Shown: positions 9,041 through 17,728, counted from the stretch's first letter. The stretch is 18,055 nucleotides of DNA from Deltaproteobacteria bacterium (GCA_023262305.1 JALRCK010000008.1:1-18055); one strand, 5' to 3'. A program made the numbers and translations. The notes: generated from the sequence alone by a model not told the origin.

Positions 9041-9046
9041 AATGTA
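9041..9046 (-). promoter_or_regulatory. candidate -10 box (TACATT) for leaderless glycosyltransferase gene
   Basis: TACATT on the minus strand ends 7 bases before the ATG at 9033, and no Shine-Dalgarno sequence precedes that ATG. It matches TATAAT at 4 of 6 positions and fits the TANNNT pattern at neighbouring genes. No convincing -35. A competing upstream -10 lies at 9180-9185. Confidence 0.3.
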
Positions 9047-9073
9047 CAACGGAAAATACCGTCGGGATACCTG

Positions 9074-9098
9074 CGATGTCGCGCAACGAGCGACATCG
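9074..9098. repeat. perfect inverted repeat, 9-bp arms, 7-base loop
   Basis: CGATGTCGC (9074-9082) and GCGACATCG (9090-9098) are exact reverse complements separated by 7 bases. It lies in the gap upstream of the glycosyltransferase ATG. No U-run follows on the minus strand, so it is not a standard terminator. It could be an operator or a structured leader element. Confidence 0.6.
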
Positions 9099-9127
9099 GA
9101 TCATAAGACCGCCCGTGATTTGGAGGG

Positions 9128-9143
9128 ACCGCGTCCTCGCGGT
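9128..9143. repeat. short inverted repeat, 6-bp GC-rich arms, 4-base loop
   Basis: ACCGCG (9128-9133) and CGCGGT (9138-9143) pair across a TCCT loop (AGGA on the minus strand). It lies 29 bases from the 9-bp inverted repeat, in the same intergenic region. Function unknown. Confidence 0.45.
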
Positions 9144-9179
9144 ACGGTGTGGCGACCGCCGTTATACTTCTCAAAGAAT

Positions 9180-9185
9180 ATTATA
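9180..9185 (-). promoter_or_regulatory. perfect -10 hexamer (TATAAT) upstream of glycosyltransferase gene
   Basis: TATAAT reads perfectly on the minus strand. If used, the transcript would start near 9173 and have a leader of about 140 bases carrying both hairpins before the ATG at 9033. No -35 hexamer is found at 16-18 bases, and the plus strand also contains TATAAT here (9182-9187), so it may be chance in an AT-rich patch. Confidence 0.25.
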
Positions 9186-9203
9186 ATCCCCGGCAAGGAT
9201 TAT
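9183..9203 (-). terminator. weak hairpin over the stop codon of the hexokinase-like gene
   Basis: ATAATCC and GGATTAT (7-bp arms, 7-base loop) form a stem containing the TAA stop (9200-9202), followed on the minus strand by an AU-rich run (aatattcttt). The stem is AT-rich, so a terminator role is only possible. Confidence 0.25.
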
Positions 9204-10540
9204 TGCGCCGCGAGCGCTAGCGCCGCACCTTGTAGCGGCACCGAGATATCTCCGCCACCAGTGAGTTCAATAGGATGAACGAGGGTGACCTCTACCACAT
9301 GATTCAGAGGTGTAATTCGTGCGACAGACCTCTTGAGTATCTCGAAGTACCCTGGAAAATACCTTCCCATGGAGCTGTCGAGGGAAACTAATGCGCGCTT
9401 CTCTCCAGCTTTGAGCTGACGGATTACGGAGAGATAGGTCAAAATTCCCGCGAGGTTCGCCGCCCGTTCTACCAGCATCACAACGAGATCTCTCAGAACG
9501 GCTTTCGCTTCAGGTGGAAATGACTCGAATGTCGCGCTCTCGCCAGAGATCAGGTCGCAGAGGGATCGGTTGTTGATCGTTACATCTCCCTTTTGCAGGG
9601 CGTCAGCTATGACGGAGAGGTTCGCGCCTTCTGGAAGTTTCGCGGCAGTTACGATGTGCGCCGTTACCATCTGCGGAAACCAATTCCCCGCGCTCAGCTC
9701 TTCAAGTGACAGTGATGAGAGGTTTCTGCTCTTGGCAAACGCGTGGTCTCCTGCAGAGAGAAGACTCTCTGGGAGCATGAACATACCGCCCAGCTCAGAG
9801 TTATACAGCTCATCACGGTCCGTGTTTGATGTTCCGACAAGTGTGCAGTTGCCACCTGATGACATCACTACACCTGCGTGAGCACCTGGGACGGCAAAAA
9901 GGGTGAAGAGGGTGTCATTTCCGAGTAGGAGCACCTCGGGGGGGATGCCACCGTGTGTGAACTCTGATAGCAGCAACGCGCCGATGTCATCGCCATTATG
10001 AATTCCTTTGAGGAACCACTCTCCCTTGCGGTAGCCACCACTTTGGTAGCCGTGGACAATCCCCGTTACGCCGGTTGTTGTGCCGGTAGAGAAACGCTTC
10101 GTTTTAATTTGATTGGACCAGATTACTCCAACTCTAAGGGGGAGTCCCGATGTGCGCAGTGAGGGGAGTGCGGAGACTACCTCAGCCACAAGGGTCCTAA
10201 AAAAGCCTTGAAGGAGAGGGAGAGAGGGATCGCGTTTAGGCTCGAACCAGTCGTTTAAGTGGTCAAAGAGGAGGGCCCATCCGCCATCGAGGGTCTTGGT
10301 TGCCACCTTTGTGTGGGTGCCGCCCATGTCGAGGAGTATCGTATGGTGTGGTGAAGCTTGATTGGCCGAAAGTCGGCGGGAGAGGCTACCCGCATCCCAG
10401 GCACAGCAGGGATTCTTGCCTGAAGGGGCATTGGTAACGATCTCCTCCCCGAGTTGAACGAGGGTGTCGATATTCTCTGCAACGTGGTGGATGCCAAGTG
10501 CTCGATCGAGGGGGGTGGGCTTTGTCGCGGGTGTTGCCAT
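9200..10540 (-). CDS. hexokinase-family sugar kinase (eukaryotic-type hexokinase fold)
   Basis: 446 residues, about the size of one eukaryotic hexokinase unit. Seen in order: phosphate-1 loop LLDMGGTHTKV (residues 69-79); GEWFLKGIHNGDDIGALL (173-190), resembling the hexokinase WTKGF…G.dV..LL segment with Lys178; LLLGNDTLFTLF (205-215) with Asn208 and catalytic-base Asp209, matching the NDT motif (human glucokinase Asp205); SSGGNCTLVG (227-236) like the hexokinase GTGxNxxY loop; YNSELGG with Glu249 like the NxEWG motif; and near the C-terminus SLDSSMGRYFPGYFE and a Gly-rich loop before GAALALAA. Key residues are present, so it is probably an active ATP-dependent kinase of a hexose or aminosugar. 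The substrate loop differs (IWSNQ instead of FSFPxxQ), so glucose is not assured. The ~65-residue N-terminal extension has no signal peptide. It is divergent from argG and upstream of a glycosyltransferase and nagB. No Shine-Dalgarno sequence. Confidence 0.72.
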   Translation of the reverse strand: MATPATKPTPLDRALGIHHVAENIDTLVQLGEEIVTNAPSGKNPCCAWDAGSLSRRLSANQASPHHTILLDMGGTHTKVATKTLDGGWALLFDHLNDWFEPKRDPSLPLLQGFFRTLVAEVVSALPSLRTSGLPLRVGVIWSNQIKTKRFSTGTTTGVTGIVHGYQSGGYRKGEWFLKGIHNGDDIGALLLSEFTHGGIPPEVLLLGNDTLFTLFAVPGAHAGVVMSSGGNCTLVGTSNTDRDELYNSELGGMFMLPESLLSAGDHAFAKSRNLSSLSLEELSAGNWFPQMVTAHIVTAAKLPEGANLSVIADALQKGDVTINNRSLCDLISGESATFESFPPEAKAVLRDLVVMLVERAANLAGILTYLSVIRQLKAGEKRALVSLDSSMGRYFPGYFEILKRSVARITPLNHVVEVTLVHPIELTGGGDISVPLQGAALALAAQ

Positions 10541-10546
10541 GTGGGA

Positions 10547-10552
10547 AGTCTA
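10547..10552 (-). promoter_or_regulatory. candidate -10 box (TAGACT) for leaderless kinase gene
   Basis: TAGACT on the minus strand ends 6 bases before the kinase ATG, placing +1 at the ATG. The preceding bases hold no Shine-Dalgarno sequence. It matches TATAAT at 4 of 6 positions; no clear -35. Confidence 0.35.
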
Positions 10553-10686
10553 TGCAAACCTTTCGGCGGGTTCAAGATAAGGGGAAAAGGATAAGGTCCT
10601 CAACCGTCAACGGTGGCAAGTAAGCCTACAAATGACCGAATCACACCCTTAGAATGGTCTCGTCAGGCTCCCCCAGCTCGTACTAA

Positions 10687-12072
<1,386 letters not shown>

Positions 12073-12083
12073 GGGTGCCGAAC

Positions 12084-12090
12084 AAGGAGG
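12084..12090 (+). promoter_or_regulatory. strong Shine-Dalgarno sequence for the SH3b gene
   Basis: AAGGAGG sits 6 bases before the ATG at 12097, near-ideal complementarity to the 16S rRNA tail. It shows that this organism uses canonical ribosome binding sites at least inside operons. Confidence 0.7.
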
Positions 12091-12096
12091 AGCGCG

Positions 12097-12549
12097 ATGA
12101 GATCTCTCTTGCTACTAGTTGTCGGGGTGGTGTTGACCTCCCCGTGTTACGCTGACGATGTATGGGTTCAGGTTCGTGAGTCGAGGGTTCGAGCAAAACC
12201 CCTTTTCTACGCTACAACCATACAGTCGGTTAAGTACGGTGACCGTCTCTCAAAGATAGGTGAGGAGAATGGATGGGTCGGGGTACGAGCTGGTGGGCGC
12301 GAGGGTTACCTCCCTCTGTCAGCGGTATCTGCAAAAGTAATCGTATTTTCATCCGCGGATGTTGCGAAAGTTAAGGCCGATCCCTCGGAGCTTGTGCTCG
12401 CGGGAAAGGGATTTAGTAGGGAGATAGAGCAGAGTTTCAAAAAAGATAACACCTCGGCGCGCTTCGACCTAGTGGATCGTGTGGAGCGAGAGGCGAGGGC
12501 TTCCTCTGGCGAGGTAGAGCGGTTTATCAAGCAGGGAGGGCTGAAGTAG
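12097..12549 (+). CDS. exported bacterial SH3 (SH3b) domain protein
   Basis: 150 residues. A signal peptide spans residues 1-19 with a likely cut after CYA. The segment VWVQVRESRVRAKPLFYATTIQSVKYGDRLSKIGEENGWVGVRAGGREGYLPLSAV (about residues 22-78) has the SH3b pattern: an R-x-KP start, a G-D-x-L turn, a G-W-x-x-V strand and a GYLPLSAV close. The C-terminal half is charged and probably helical, with no known motif. SH3b domains often bind peptidoglycan or mediate periplasmic protein contacts; which applies here cannot be told. Its stop is one base from the start of the M48 protease gene, so the two are surely translated from one mRNA and may act together, for example the SH3b protein tethering or regulating the protease (inference). 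Confidence 0.8.
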   Translation: MRSLLLLVVGVVLTSPCYADDVWVQVRESRVRAKPLFYATTIQSVKYGDRLSKIGEENGWVGVRAGGREGYLPLSAVSAKVIVFSSADVAKVKADPSELVLAGKGFSREIEQSFKKDNTSARFDLVDRVEREARASSGEVERFIKQGGLK

Positions 12550-12550
12550 C

Positions 12551-13477
12551 ATGAGAGCGATCCGCACCTTTTCACTCTTCTCGTTCATTTGCCTTGTGGG
12601 CGCTGGGTGCGCTAACTCAGCGCTCAATCAGATCGGCGCGAGCGCGCTCGCCTCAACGGGCTATGTCGACTCTCAGCAAGCGGCGGGTTTGTTGTCGTCA
12701 GGACAAAAAATAGTCGCCTCGCAAGAGGAGCTCACGGCGGAGCAGGAATACTACTTGGGTCGCGCTGTTTCAGCGAAAGTTTTAAGTAGTTTTCCTCCAA
12801 AGCTTGATGTCGCCAAAACAAAGTACCTGAATGAGATCGGAATGACCCTGGCGAGCGCCTCCGATTCGCCCGAGACCTTTGGTGGGTATCACTTCGTTGT
12901 GATCGATTCGCCAACGATTAACGCCATGTCGGCCCCCGGAGGATTTGTTTTTATATCCTCAGGATTTGTGAGGGAATTGCCAGATGAGGATAGCCTCGCC
13001 GCTGTTTTGGCCCACGAGATAGCCCACGTCGCTCACAAAGATGGGGCGAACGCAGTATCGAACGCCGCGCTCTTCTCGGCGCTCTCTGAGGCGTCGATGC
13101 AGGGCGCGTCGATAGCGGTAAGTCAGACATCGGGCGCGCCCGCTCTCGGGCTTTTGACCAACGCCCTGTCTGACAGCGTTGAGGGCGTGATGGAGAAGCT
13201 TCTCACCAAGGGATTCGATCGCTCTCAGGAGTATGGTGCCGACCTTTACGCCGCCGAGCTTTTGCGAAAGGCCGGGTATAATCCTTCGGCGCTCGTGAAG
13301 GTCCTTCAGATCCTTGAGGCGCAGACCGGAAAGGACAACGCAGGATGGTTCGCCACTCATCCCGCTCCAGCGGACCGAATTGAGGAGCTTCAAGATGAGT
13401 TTTCCTTTGCTGAGGTCCAGACTACCTCGTCGGCTCGAGACGCTCGATTCAAATCGGTCATGGGTCGAAAGGGTTAA
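12551..13477 (+). CDS. M48 family zinc metalloprotease, exported
   Basis: 308 residues. The N-terminal signal ends in LVGAGC at residues 15-20, a possible but non-ideal lipobox (Gly at -3), so it is either a lipoprotein or a soluble periplasmic enzyme. Seen: NAMSAPGGFVFISSGFV (124-140), the pattern that precedes the active site in M48 proteases; HEIAH (155-159) with zinc ligands His155 and His159 and catalytic Glu156; third ligand Glu227 in QEYGAD; and ATHPAPADRIEEL near the C-terminus, typical of the family. Relatives such as BepA, LoiP and YcaL degrade misfolded outer-membrane or periplasmic proteins. There is no TPR domain as in BepA. A GGGAGG lies 10 bases before the ATG, inside the SH3b gene. 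Its stop overlaps tail-to-tail with the repeat-protein gene. Confidence 0.92.
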   Translation: MRAIRTFSLFSFICLVGAGCANSALNQIGASALASTGYVDSQQAAGLLSSGQKIVASQEELTAEQEYYLGRAVSAKVLSSFPPKLDVAKTKYLNEIGMTLASASDSPETFGGYHFVVIDSPTINAMSAPGGFVFISSGFVRELPDEDSLAAVLAHEIAHVAHKDGANAVSNAALFSALSEASMQGASIAVSQTSGAPALGLLTNALSDSVEGVMEKLLTKGFDRSQEYGADLYAAELLRKAGYNPSALVKVLQILEAQTGKDNAGWFATHPAPADRIEELQDEFSFAEVQTTSSARDARFKSVMGRKG

Positions 13478-15072
13478 GAGAAACTTTTGAGCGTTTCGTC
13501 AGCCTCATCGAGAGAGCCGGCAAGGCGCTTGAAGACCAATCTAGCCGCTCTTGTCGAGGTTATCCGGTCCGCCGCTTGGTGAGCCTGAACCTTCGTCAGT
13601 ATAGCGCGGCACACGCGATAGGCATCGCCTGCGTTTTCGTACTTCTTCTGCAGGAGGAGGTAGATCGCTAGTCGAGCATAAGGACGCGTGCTCTCATCCG
13701 CCCCGAATAGCTGATTGGTCTCATCAATGTGCTTGACGAGAGAGTCGAAAGCTTCTTGAGGGGTGCTGTATAGACGGAGGAAGACGGCATTGATAGCCGA
13801 TGCGGCTAACGTGTGGGTATCAGGACGAACGGAGAAGATCGATTCGCACAGGGGAATAATCTCACGCAGACGCTGACACGCTTCCTCGGGTGACGCGTAT
13901 TTGCCACGAAGCACCGCGGCGACGGTTGTGCGCTTGAAGGGCGCGAGCAATTGGTCGTTAGAGACCAGCGCCCCTGTATCCTGTGAAACTCGCTGTGCGC
14001 GGTTGAACATCTCCTCAACGCTGGGGACCTGGCGAGTAAAAACCAGTATAGCCGCTGTTCGCGCCATCGTGTCGTGTTCAGGACGCGTGCCAAAGGTCTT
14101 TCGAGCCTGCGCTAGGAGGTCCGTGTACGTGTGGTATGCCTGGTCGATATCCTTGTACCGTTGCACGAGGGTGAGAAGCGCGGCTGTTCGAGCGACGTGC
14201 GCTGTGTCCTCCGTTTCGCCAAATTTCTCACGAGCCAGTCGTAACAGCATGGAATAGTGCGTGAGCGCGACCTGGGGAGATCGTAGTTTTCCTGAGAACA
14301 CGCGATGCGCCACGGTGTATGCCACCTTGGCTGTCTCTGGGTCGGCATCAAAGAGAGAGCGAGTCTCTTTGAGTAAATCTCGATATCGTTCATAGGCAGC
14401 TTGAGCGTTTGGGTATCGACCCTCAAAGATGAGACCCGCAGCAGTCAGGGAGACATCGTGAGTGCTGGCATCCGCTCCAAACGTGGCGAGACACTCCTCC
14501 TTGGCCTTGCTATACGCGGCGTAGGCGTCTGCGCCGTTAGCGTATCGTTTTTGGTGCATGACAAGAGACGCAGCAGTCCGGGCGATAGTTGGTTCGCTAG
14601 AGAATGCCTGTAGGATTCCTTCAAACCGTTCCTTGATCTGAAAGACATTGAGGTCACGAAGATTGCTGAGGATCGATGTCGTATTAGGTTGCGAACATGG
14701 ACACTCCTGTGTGCCTTTCTCCATCAACAAGCTGAGTTCGAGGAGAAGGTGTGTCATCGCCTCTTGTGGGGCTAGTCCGGTCCGCGCGGAAATGGCACCA
14801 GCGTGGCGGCGCATGGTTGCCTCTTGTTGCGGAGATAACATGCCCCGATAGCCGTGCGGGATGACCACGTCATGCGGTGAAGGGAAAGCGGCGTCGGCGG
14901 ATGATACTCGTAGCCGCCCGAGCGCGACTTCACTCGCTAGAAACGATGCCCCGTGCTCTCCGGGCGCGCTCGGGTGTTTTAGGGAGGCGAGTATGCCATC
15001 TCGAAAACATTCGGATAGGTGCGAGGAGAGAGCATCGATTCGCTCAGCCAAATAAGAGGTCTTTAGGCTCAT
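13474..15072 (-). CDS. unrecognised cytoplasmic protein of about nine tandem 43-residue helical repeats
   Basis: 532 residues with no signal peptide or membrane helix. Residues 1-150 are not repetitive and include a helical segment LLLELSLLMEKG and a CPC pair (124-126). From about residue 157 to the end there are nine copies of a repeat reading roughly ARTAAxLVFxxRYxSxxxAYxxYxxLLxxxxxxFGxD, e.g. VSLTAAGLIFEGRY, ARTAALLTLVQRY, LAASAINAVFLRLY and ARLAIYLLLQKKY. The equivalent position falls at residues 168, 212, 255, 298, 341, 384, 427, 470 and 510: spacing 44, then six times 43, then 40. The pattern suggests two-helix units stacked into a solenoid, like TPR or Sel1 scaffolds but with a different period and consensus. 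No function is known to me. Solenoids usually bind proteins. There is no Shine-Dalgarno sequence and no clear -10 at the start. Confidence 0.75.
   Translation of the reverse strand: MSLKTSYLAERIDALSSHLSECFRDGILASLKHPSAPGEHGASFLASEVALGRLRVSSADAAFPSPHDVVIPHGYRGMLSPQQEATMRRHAGAISARTGLAPQEAMTHLLLELSLLMEKGTQECPCSQPNTTSILSNLRDLNVFQIKERFEGILQAFSSEPTIARTAASLVMHQKRYANGADAYAAYSKAKEECLATFGADASTHDVSLTAAGLIFEGRYPNAQAAYERYRDLLKETRSLFDADPETAKVAYTVAHRVFSGKLRSPQVALTHYSMLLRLAREKFGETEDTAHVARTAALLTLVQRYKDIDQAYHTYTDLLAQARKTFGTRPEHDTMARTAAILVFTRQVPSVEEMFNRAQRVSQDTGALVSNDQLLAPFKRTTVAAVLRGKYASPEEACQRLREIIPLCESIFSVRPDTHTLAASAINAVFLRLYSTPQEAFDSLVKHIDETNQLFGADESTRPYARLAIYLLLQKKYENAGDAYRVCRAILTKVQAHQAADRITSTRAARLVFKRLAGSLDEADETLKSFS
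13483..14604 (-). repeat. tandem 129-base coding repeats (43-residue period)
   Basis: This is the repeat-bearing part of the preceding gene, about nine units. At protein level the TAAxLVF..RY anchor recurs with a near-constant 43-residue spacing; the DNA copies are strongly diverged, so the array is old rather than a recent expansion. Confidence 0.7.
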
Positions 15073-15150
15073 GATGGCATGGTTGACCGTTTGGGGAGAC
15101 TACTCAACCCTCTCGGCTGTTCGCATCTGTTCGTTTTAGGAGATGAGAGT

Positions 15151-15789
15151 TCACACCCGAAAGTGGGCGAGATGGCCAAGGTGGGCCAGTTGCCGCTCTA
15201 CCATGAGGTCGAAAGACCGAAAGAGCCCCTGATATGGGGGAATCATATGAGCTTTTCCAGATGTGACCGCGTTGAGAGTTAAGAGGTGAGCAACCGATTC
15301 CACGGTGCTGAGGTAGCCACCTTTCGGGGGCTTGCGGATCCGGTAGGTCGAGGTAAGTGGCCTGCGGAAAGAGATCCGAGGAATTGAGTGCAGCATTGAG
15401 TTTCTGTAGACGATTTTTTGGGCCTCATCCCATGTTCCATCGAGTACTATGATCAGGTCTTTTTCAGAGAGGGGCATTTCCTCACAGTCGAATGAGGTCG
15501 CACCCGGGTAGAGGAGGTAGGGGCTGTATGAATCGATCGCGGCGTGAAGGAGGCTCTCCTCAAATGTGACCCCGCGCAAAAGGGCTGAATTGGTAATCGT
15601 CTGCTTCACCAGCTTCGCGGTTGAGTAGTACTTTCGCCATTCGTTGGGGTGCTGCAAAACGAGGAAGTTTGTGTGTGCCGTGAAGGGATTGATCTCCTTG
15701 CACATGCAATGAGTGTGGGGACGAAAGCAGGTGTAACACGTTGCGCGCCCTTCAGAGTTCCGATGTGTTTGTAGGCCGCGTTGTCTCAT
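15151..15789 (-). CDS. DTW-domain tRNA-uridine aminocarboxypropyltransferase (TapT/YfiP family)
   Basis: 212 residues, similar in length to E. coli TapT (YfiP). The family transfers the 3-amino-3-carboxypropyl group of SAM to uridine in tRNA (acp3U, position 47 in E. coli). Seen: an N-terminal Cys cluster CYTCFRPHTHCMC (Cys18, 21, 28, 30), probably zinc-binding; LVLQHPNEW; IVLDGTWDEAQKIVYRN with the signature D-x-T-W at residues 117-120; TSTYRIRKPPKGGYLSTVES, matching the conserved S-x-Y-x-x-R-x-P and STxE block; and a C-terminal helix. All family signatures are present, so it should be active. The tRNA position modified cannot be told. It lies between the MscS-type channel (56-base gap upstream) and the repeat protein (78-base gap downstream) on the same strand. 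No Shine-Dalgarno sequence; a weak TAGACA lies 6 bases before the ATG. Confidence 0.9.
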   Translation of the reverse strand: MRQRGLQTHRNSEGRATCYTCFRPHTHCMCKEINPFTAHTNFLVLQHPNEWRKYYSTAKLVKQTITNSALLRGVTFEESLLHAAIDSYSPYLLYPGATSFDCEEMPLSEKDLIIVLDGTWDEAQKIVYRNSMLHSIPRISFRRPLTSTYRIRKPPKGGYLSTVESVAHLLTLNAVTSGKAHMIPPYQGLFRSFDLMVERQLAHLGHLAHFRV

Positions 15790-15795
15790 GAGTAG

Positions 15796-15801
15796 TGTCT
15801 A
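15796..15801 (-). promoter_or_regulatory. weak candidate -10 box (TAGACA) for the DTW gene
   Basis: TAGACA on the minus strand ends 6 bases before the ATG, the same placement as TAGACT at the kinase gene. It matches TATAAT at only 3 of 6 and lacks the final T. Reported because no Shine-Dalgarno sequence is present and the spacing matches the other genes. Confidence 0.2.
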
Positions 15802-15845
15802 GGTAGCGCAACGCCGAGGATACCGTCAATGAGCATTCGAGAGCA

Positions 15846-17522
15846 CTATTTCCATAAGATACCGAGACGAGGTAGCGCCTCGATTCCAGCGGTGGCCGCC
15901 AGCGGCGTCGGCGGCGTTTGGGTCTGACTCATAATCACCTCTTGAGTTGGAACCGCGAGCGATAACCCAAGCTCTTGGATGAGCTTAATGAAGGCCAGGA
16001 AAACCTCCTCTTTCTTCCGCTGCTCCTCCGCCCAGGTTTGGAGGGTTAGGTTGAATTGGACCAACACGCCGAGGCTACTCGCGTTAAATTCGTTGAAGTG
16101 CACAACTATCGAGTCTTTGACGCAGCTTGGGTATGATGTGAGGATCGCGCGTAACCCGCCGCAAAGAGCCTCAATCGATGTCGGGGGTGTTGAGAGGGGG
16201 AGGTGAAGGATAGTCTTCACCCGCATCGATGTCCGCGCGCCAAGATTATCGACGTGAGAGGCGATTATCTTAGAGTTGGGAAGCGATAGAAGGGAGTTCT
16301 CAGGCGTGCGTAGCCTTGTTGAGCGAAGTCCGATGTGCTCCACAGTTCCAGTTATTCCACTCATTGACAGGTTGTCACCGACCTTGAACGGCTGATCGAT
16401 GAGGATCGCGACCGCACCAAATATGTTCTCAACGGTATCTTTAGCGGCCAAAGCGAACGCGAGACCACCAAGGCCAAGTCCCGCGGCCAACCCAGAGACG
16501 TTAACACCATGCGTCCAGAGGATTTGAACCGCGCCAATTACCACGATGCAGAGCCAAGCGACCTTTTCCACGAGGGGATAGAGGATGTCGTCATTCACCG
16601 TTCCCTCAAGAGCGATTCGATGAACGCGCTCGGTGAACATGGGTATGAGCCGTATGGCCAGGAGGGTGGTAGCGAGGATGCGGACGGTTGAGATCCACGT
16701 TATGGCGAATGTATAGAAATCTATTTGCAGATCAAAGGTGGAGAGAAGGATCTGCAATGCTGAGGTAAATACGATCACGAAGACAGGCTTGCGAATTGAG
16801 GAGATCGTTTGGGCTGGTTTATCCGACAGGCGTGATGGGATGAACTTGTAAATGACGGTACGAATGAGGAGGACAAGAGTAAAGTGAAGCAACACGGCAG
16901 CGGCGAGAGTCAGGAGCGCTGCAATCCAGTGCCAGTCCTCTATGATGAAAGTCGTCCCCTTGAGTTGCTCTGGTACGTATGAACGGATAGTTAGCCAGGT
17001 AGCAGTTTGCCCACCCAGTTTGCGCATCTCCTTCTTGGAAAGGTTGTGCTCGATCTCACGGAATATATCGGGGGTTTCACGCACCGTCGACTTACTGAAA
17101 CGCCAATTTGGCCCAACCTGCTCAAAATAGAGCGTGTATGGACCGACATCCGTAATCGCAAGGGGAGAGGTCGTAGCGACGTTTGGCACCTTCGATGGGG
17201 TGACCTCCTTATACGTTAAGACCGCGTAGAGTTTTATGGCGGTTTCTCGCGACCTTTCATCTCGAACGAGCTCAGGAAGCTCGGAGACGTCGAGGGCCTT
17301 AATCGCTCGATCTACGTCGGAGTCACCATTCTTCAATTCCATAGCGGAGAGGAAGTAGGTGATGGTTGCTCGAGGTGACCGGAGATCAGGATCGGCGGGG
17401 ATTGCGTCGGGAGTAGGGCTCACCGGTTGGGGAGTTACGTCAGCGAGCGACGTTCCCGTCAGGAGATACACGACAAGACCGAGGAGTATCAGGGGACGAG
17501 CGATGGTAGAGATGAGACGCAT
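15846..17522 (-). CDS. MscS-family mechanosensitive channel with N-terminal periplasmic domain
   Basis: 558 residues. A signal-like hydrophobic start (residues 9-27) is followed by a periplasmic domain (about 48-150) beginning SPRATITYFLSAM and containing ALDVSELP, a module seen at the N-terminus of many longer MscS homologues. Membrane segments lie at about 198-222, 245-262, 270-292 and 322-338. The pore helix and its continuation are NVSGLAAGLGLGGLAFALAAKDTVENIFGAVAILIDQPFKVGD (341-383), the classic Gly/Ala-rich TM3 of MscS running into the beta domain (GTVEHIGLRSTRLRT, LPNSKI). A C-terminal alpha/beta domain and a Pro/Thr-rich tail complete it. Function: tension-gated ion and solute release at the inner membrane during hypo-osmotic shock. 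It is divergent from the right-edge gene. No Shine-Dalgarno sequence; TATTTT lies 7 bases before the ATG. Confidence 0.93.
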   Translation of the reverse strand: MRLISTIARPLILLGLVVYLLTGTSLADVTPQPVSPTPDAIPADPDLRSPRATITYFLSAMELKNGDSDVDRAIKALDVSELPELVRDERSRETAIKLYAVLTYKEVTPSKVPNVATTSPLAITDVGPYTLYFEQVGPNWRFSKSTVRETPDIFREIEHNLSKKEMRKLGGQTATWLTIRSYVPEQLKGTTFIIEDWHWIAALLTLAAAVLLHFTLVLLIRTVIYKFIPSRLSDKPAQTISSIRKPVFVIVFTSALQILLSTFDLQIDFYTFAITWISTVRILATTLLAIRLIPMFTERVHRIALEGTVNDDILYPLVEKVAWLCIVVIGAVQILWTHGVNVSGLAAGLGLGGLAFALAAKDTVENIFGAVAILIDQPFKVGDNLSMSGITGTVEHIGLRSTRLRTPENSLLSLPNSKIIASHVDNLGARTSMRVKTILHLPLSTPPTSIEALCGGLRAILTSYPSCVKDSIVVHFNEFNASSLGVLVQFNLTLQTWAEEQRKKEEVFLAFIKLIQELGLSLAVPTQEVIMSQTQTPPTPLAATAGIEALPRLGILWK

Positions 17523-17529
17523 GGTTTAG

Positions 17530-17535
17530 AAAATA
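17530..17535 (-). promoter_or_regulatory. candidate -10 box (TATTTT) for leaderless MscS-type gene
   Basis: TATTTT on the minus strand ends 7 bases before the ATG; 4 of 6 to TATAAT. No Shine-Dalgarno sequence precedes the start and no clear -35 is seen. Confidence 0.3.
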
Positions 17536-17722
17536 GCGATTGAAACCGAATCCATAAGGGATATCGGATGGTTAACTTGTTTTCATGAGAGTAACTCGTA
17601 GAAGACGGCATTTCGGGAGAATTCTTCAACGATATCTGTGAATTTACGAGGATTTTATTTTGTTTCAGTGGGCGATTGCTGGAGGGGACGAAAAAAACCG
17701 ATGTTAGTCTGGGTCAATCCCT

Positions 17723-17728
17723 TACCAT
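17723..17728 (+). promoter_or_regulatory. candidate -10 box (TACCAT) for right-edge gene
   Basis: TACCAT ends 6 bases before the ATG at 17735; 4 of 6 to TATAAT. Only GGGG, too close to the start to act as a good Shine-Dalgarno, lies between. No -35 seen. Confidence 0.25.

Noticed and set aside
9034..9174. N-terminal extension of the glycosyltransferase to TTG 9174
   Set aside because: It starts at TTG, spans two hairpins, has no Shine-Dalgarno sequence and adds an Arg/Pro/His-rich stretch unlike PMT N-termini. The ATG at 9033 directly precedes the first membrane helix and has a TANNNT element.
15079..15282. Plus-strand open frame between the repeat protein and the DTW gene
   Set aside because: Most of it lies antisense to the conserved C-terminus of the DTW enzyme, it has no Shine-Dalgarno sequence and its product has no recognisable motif.
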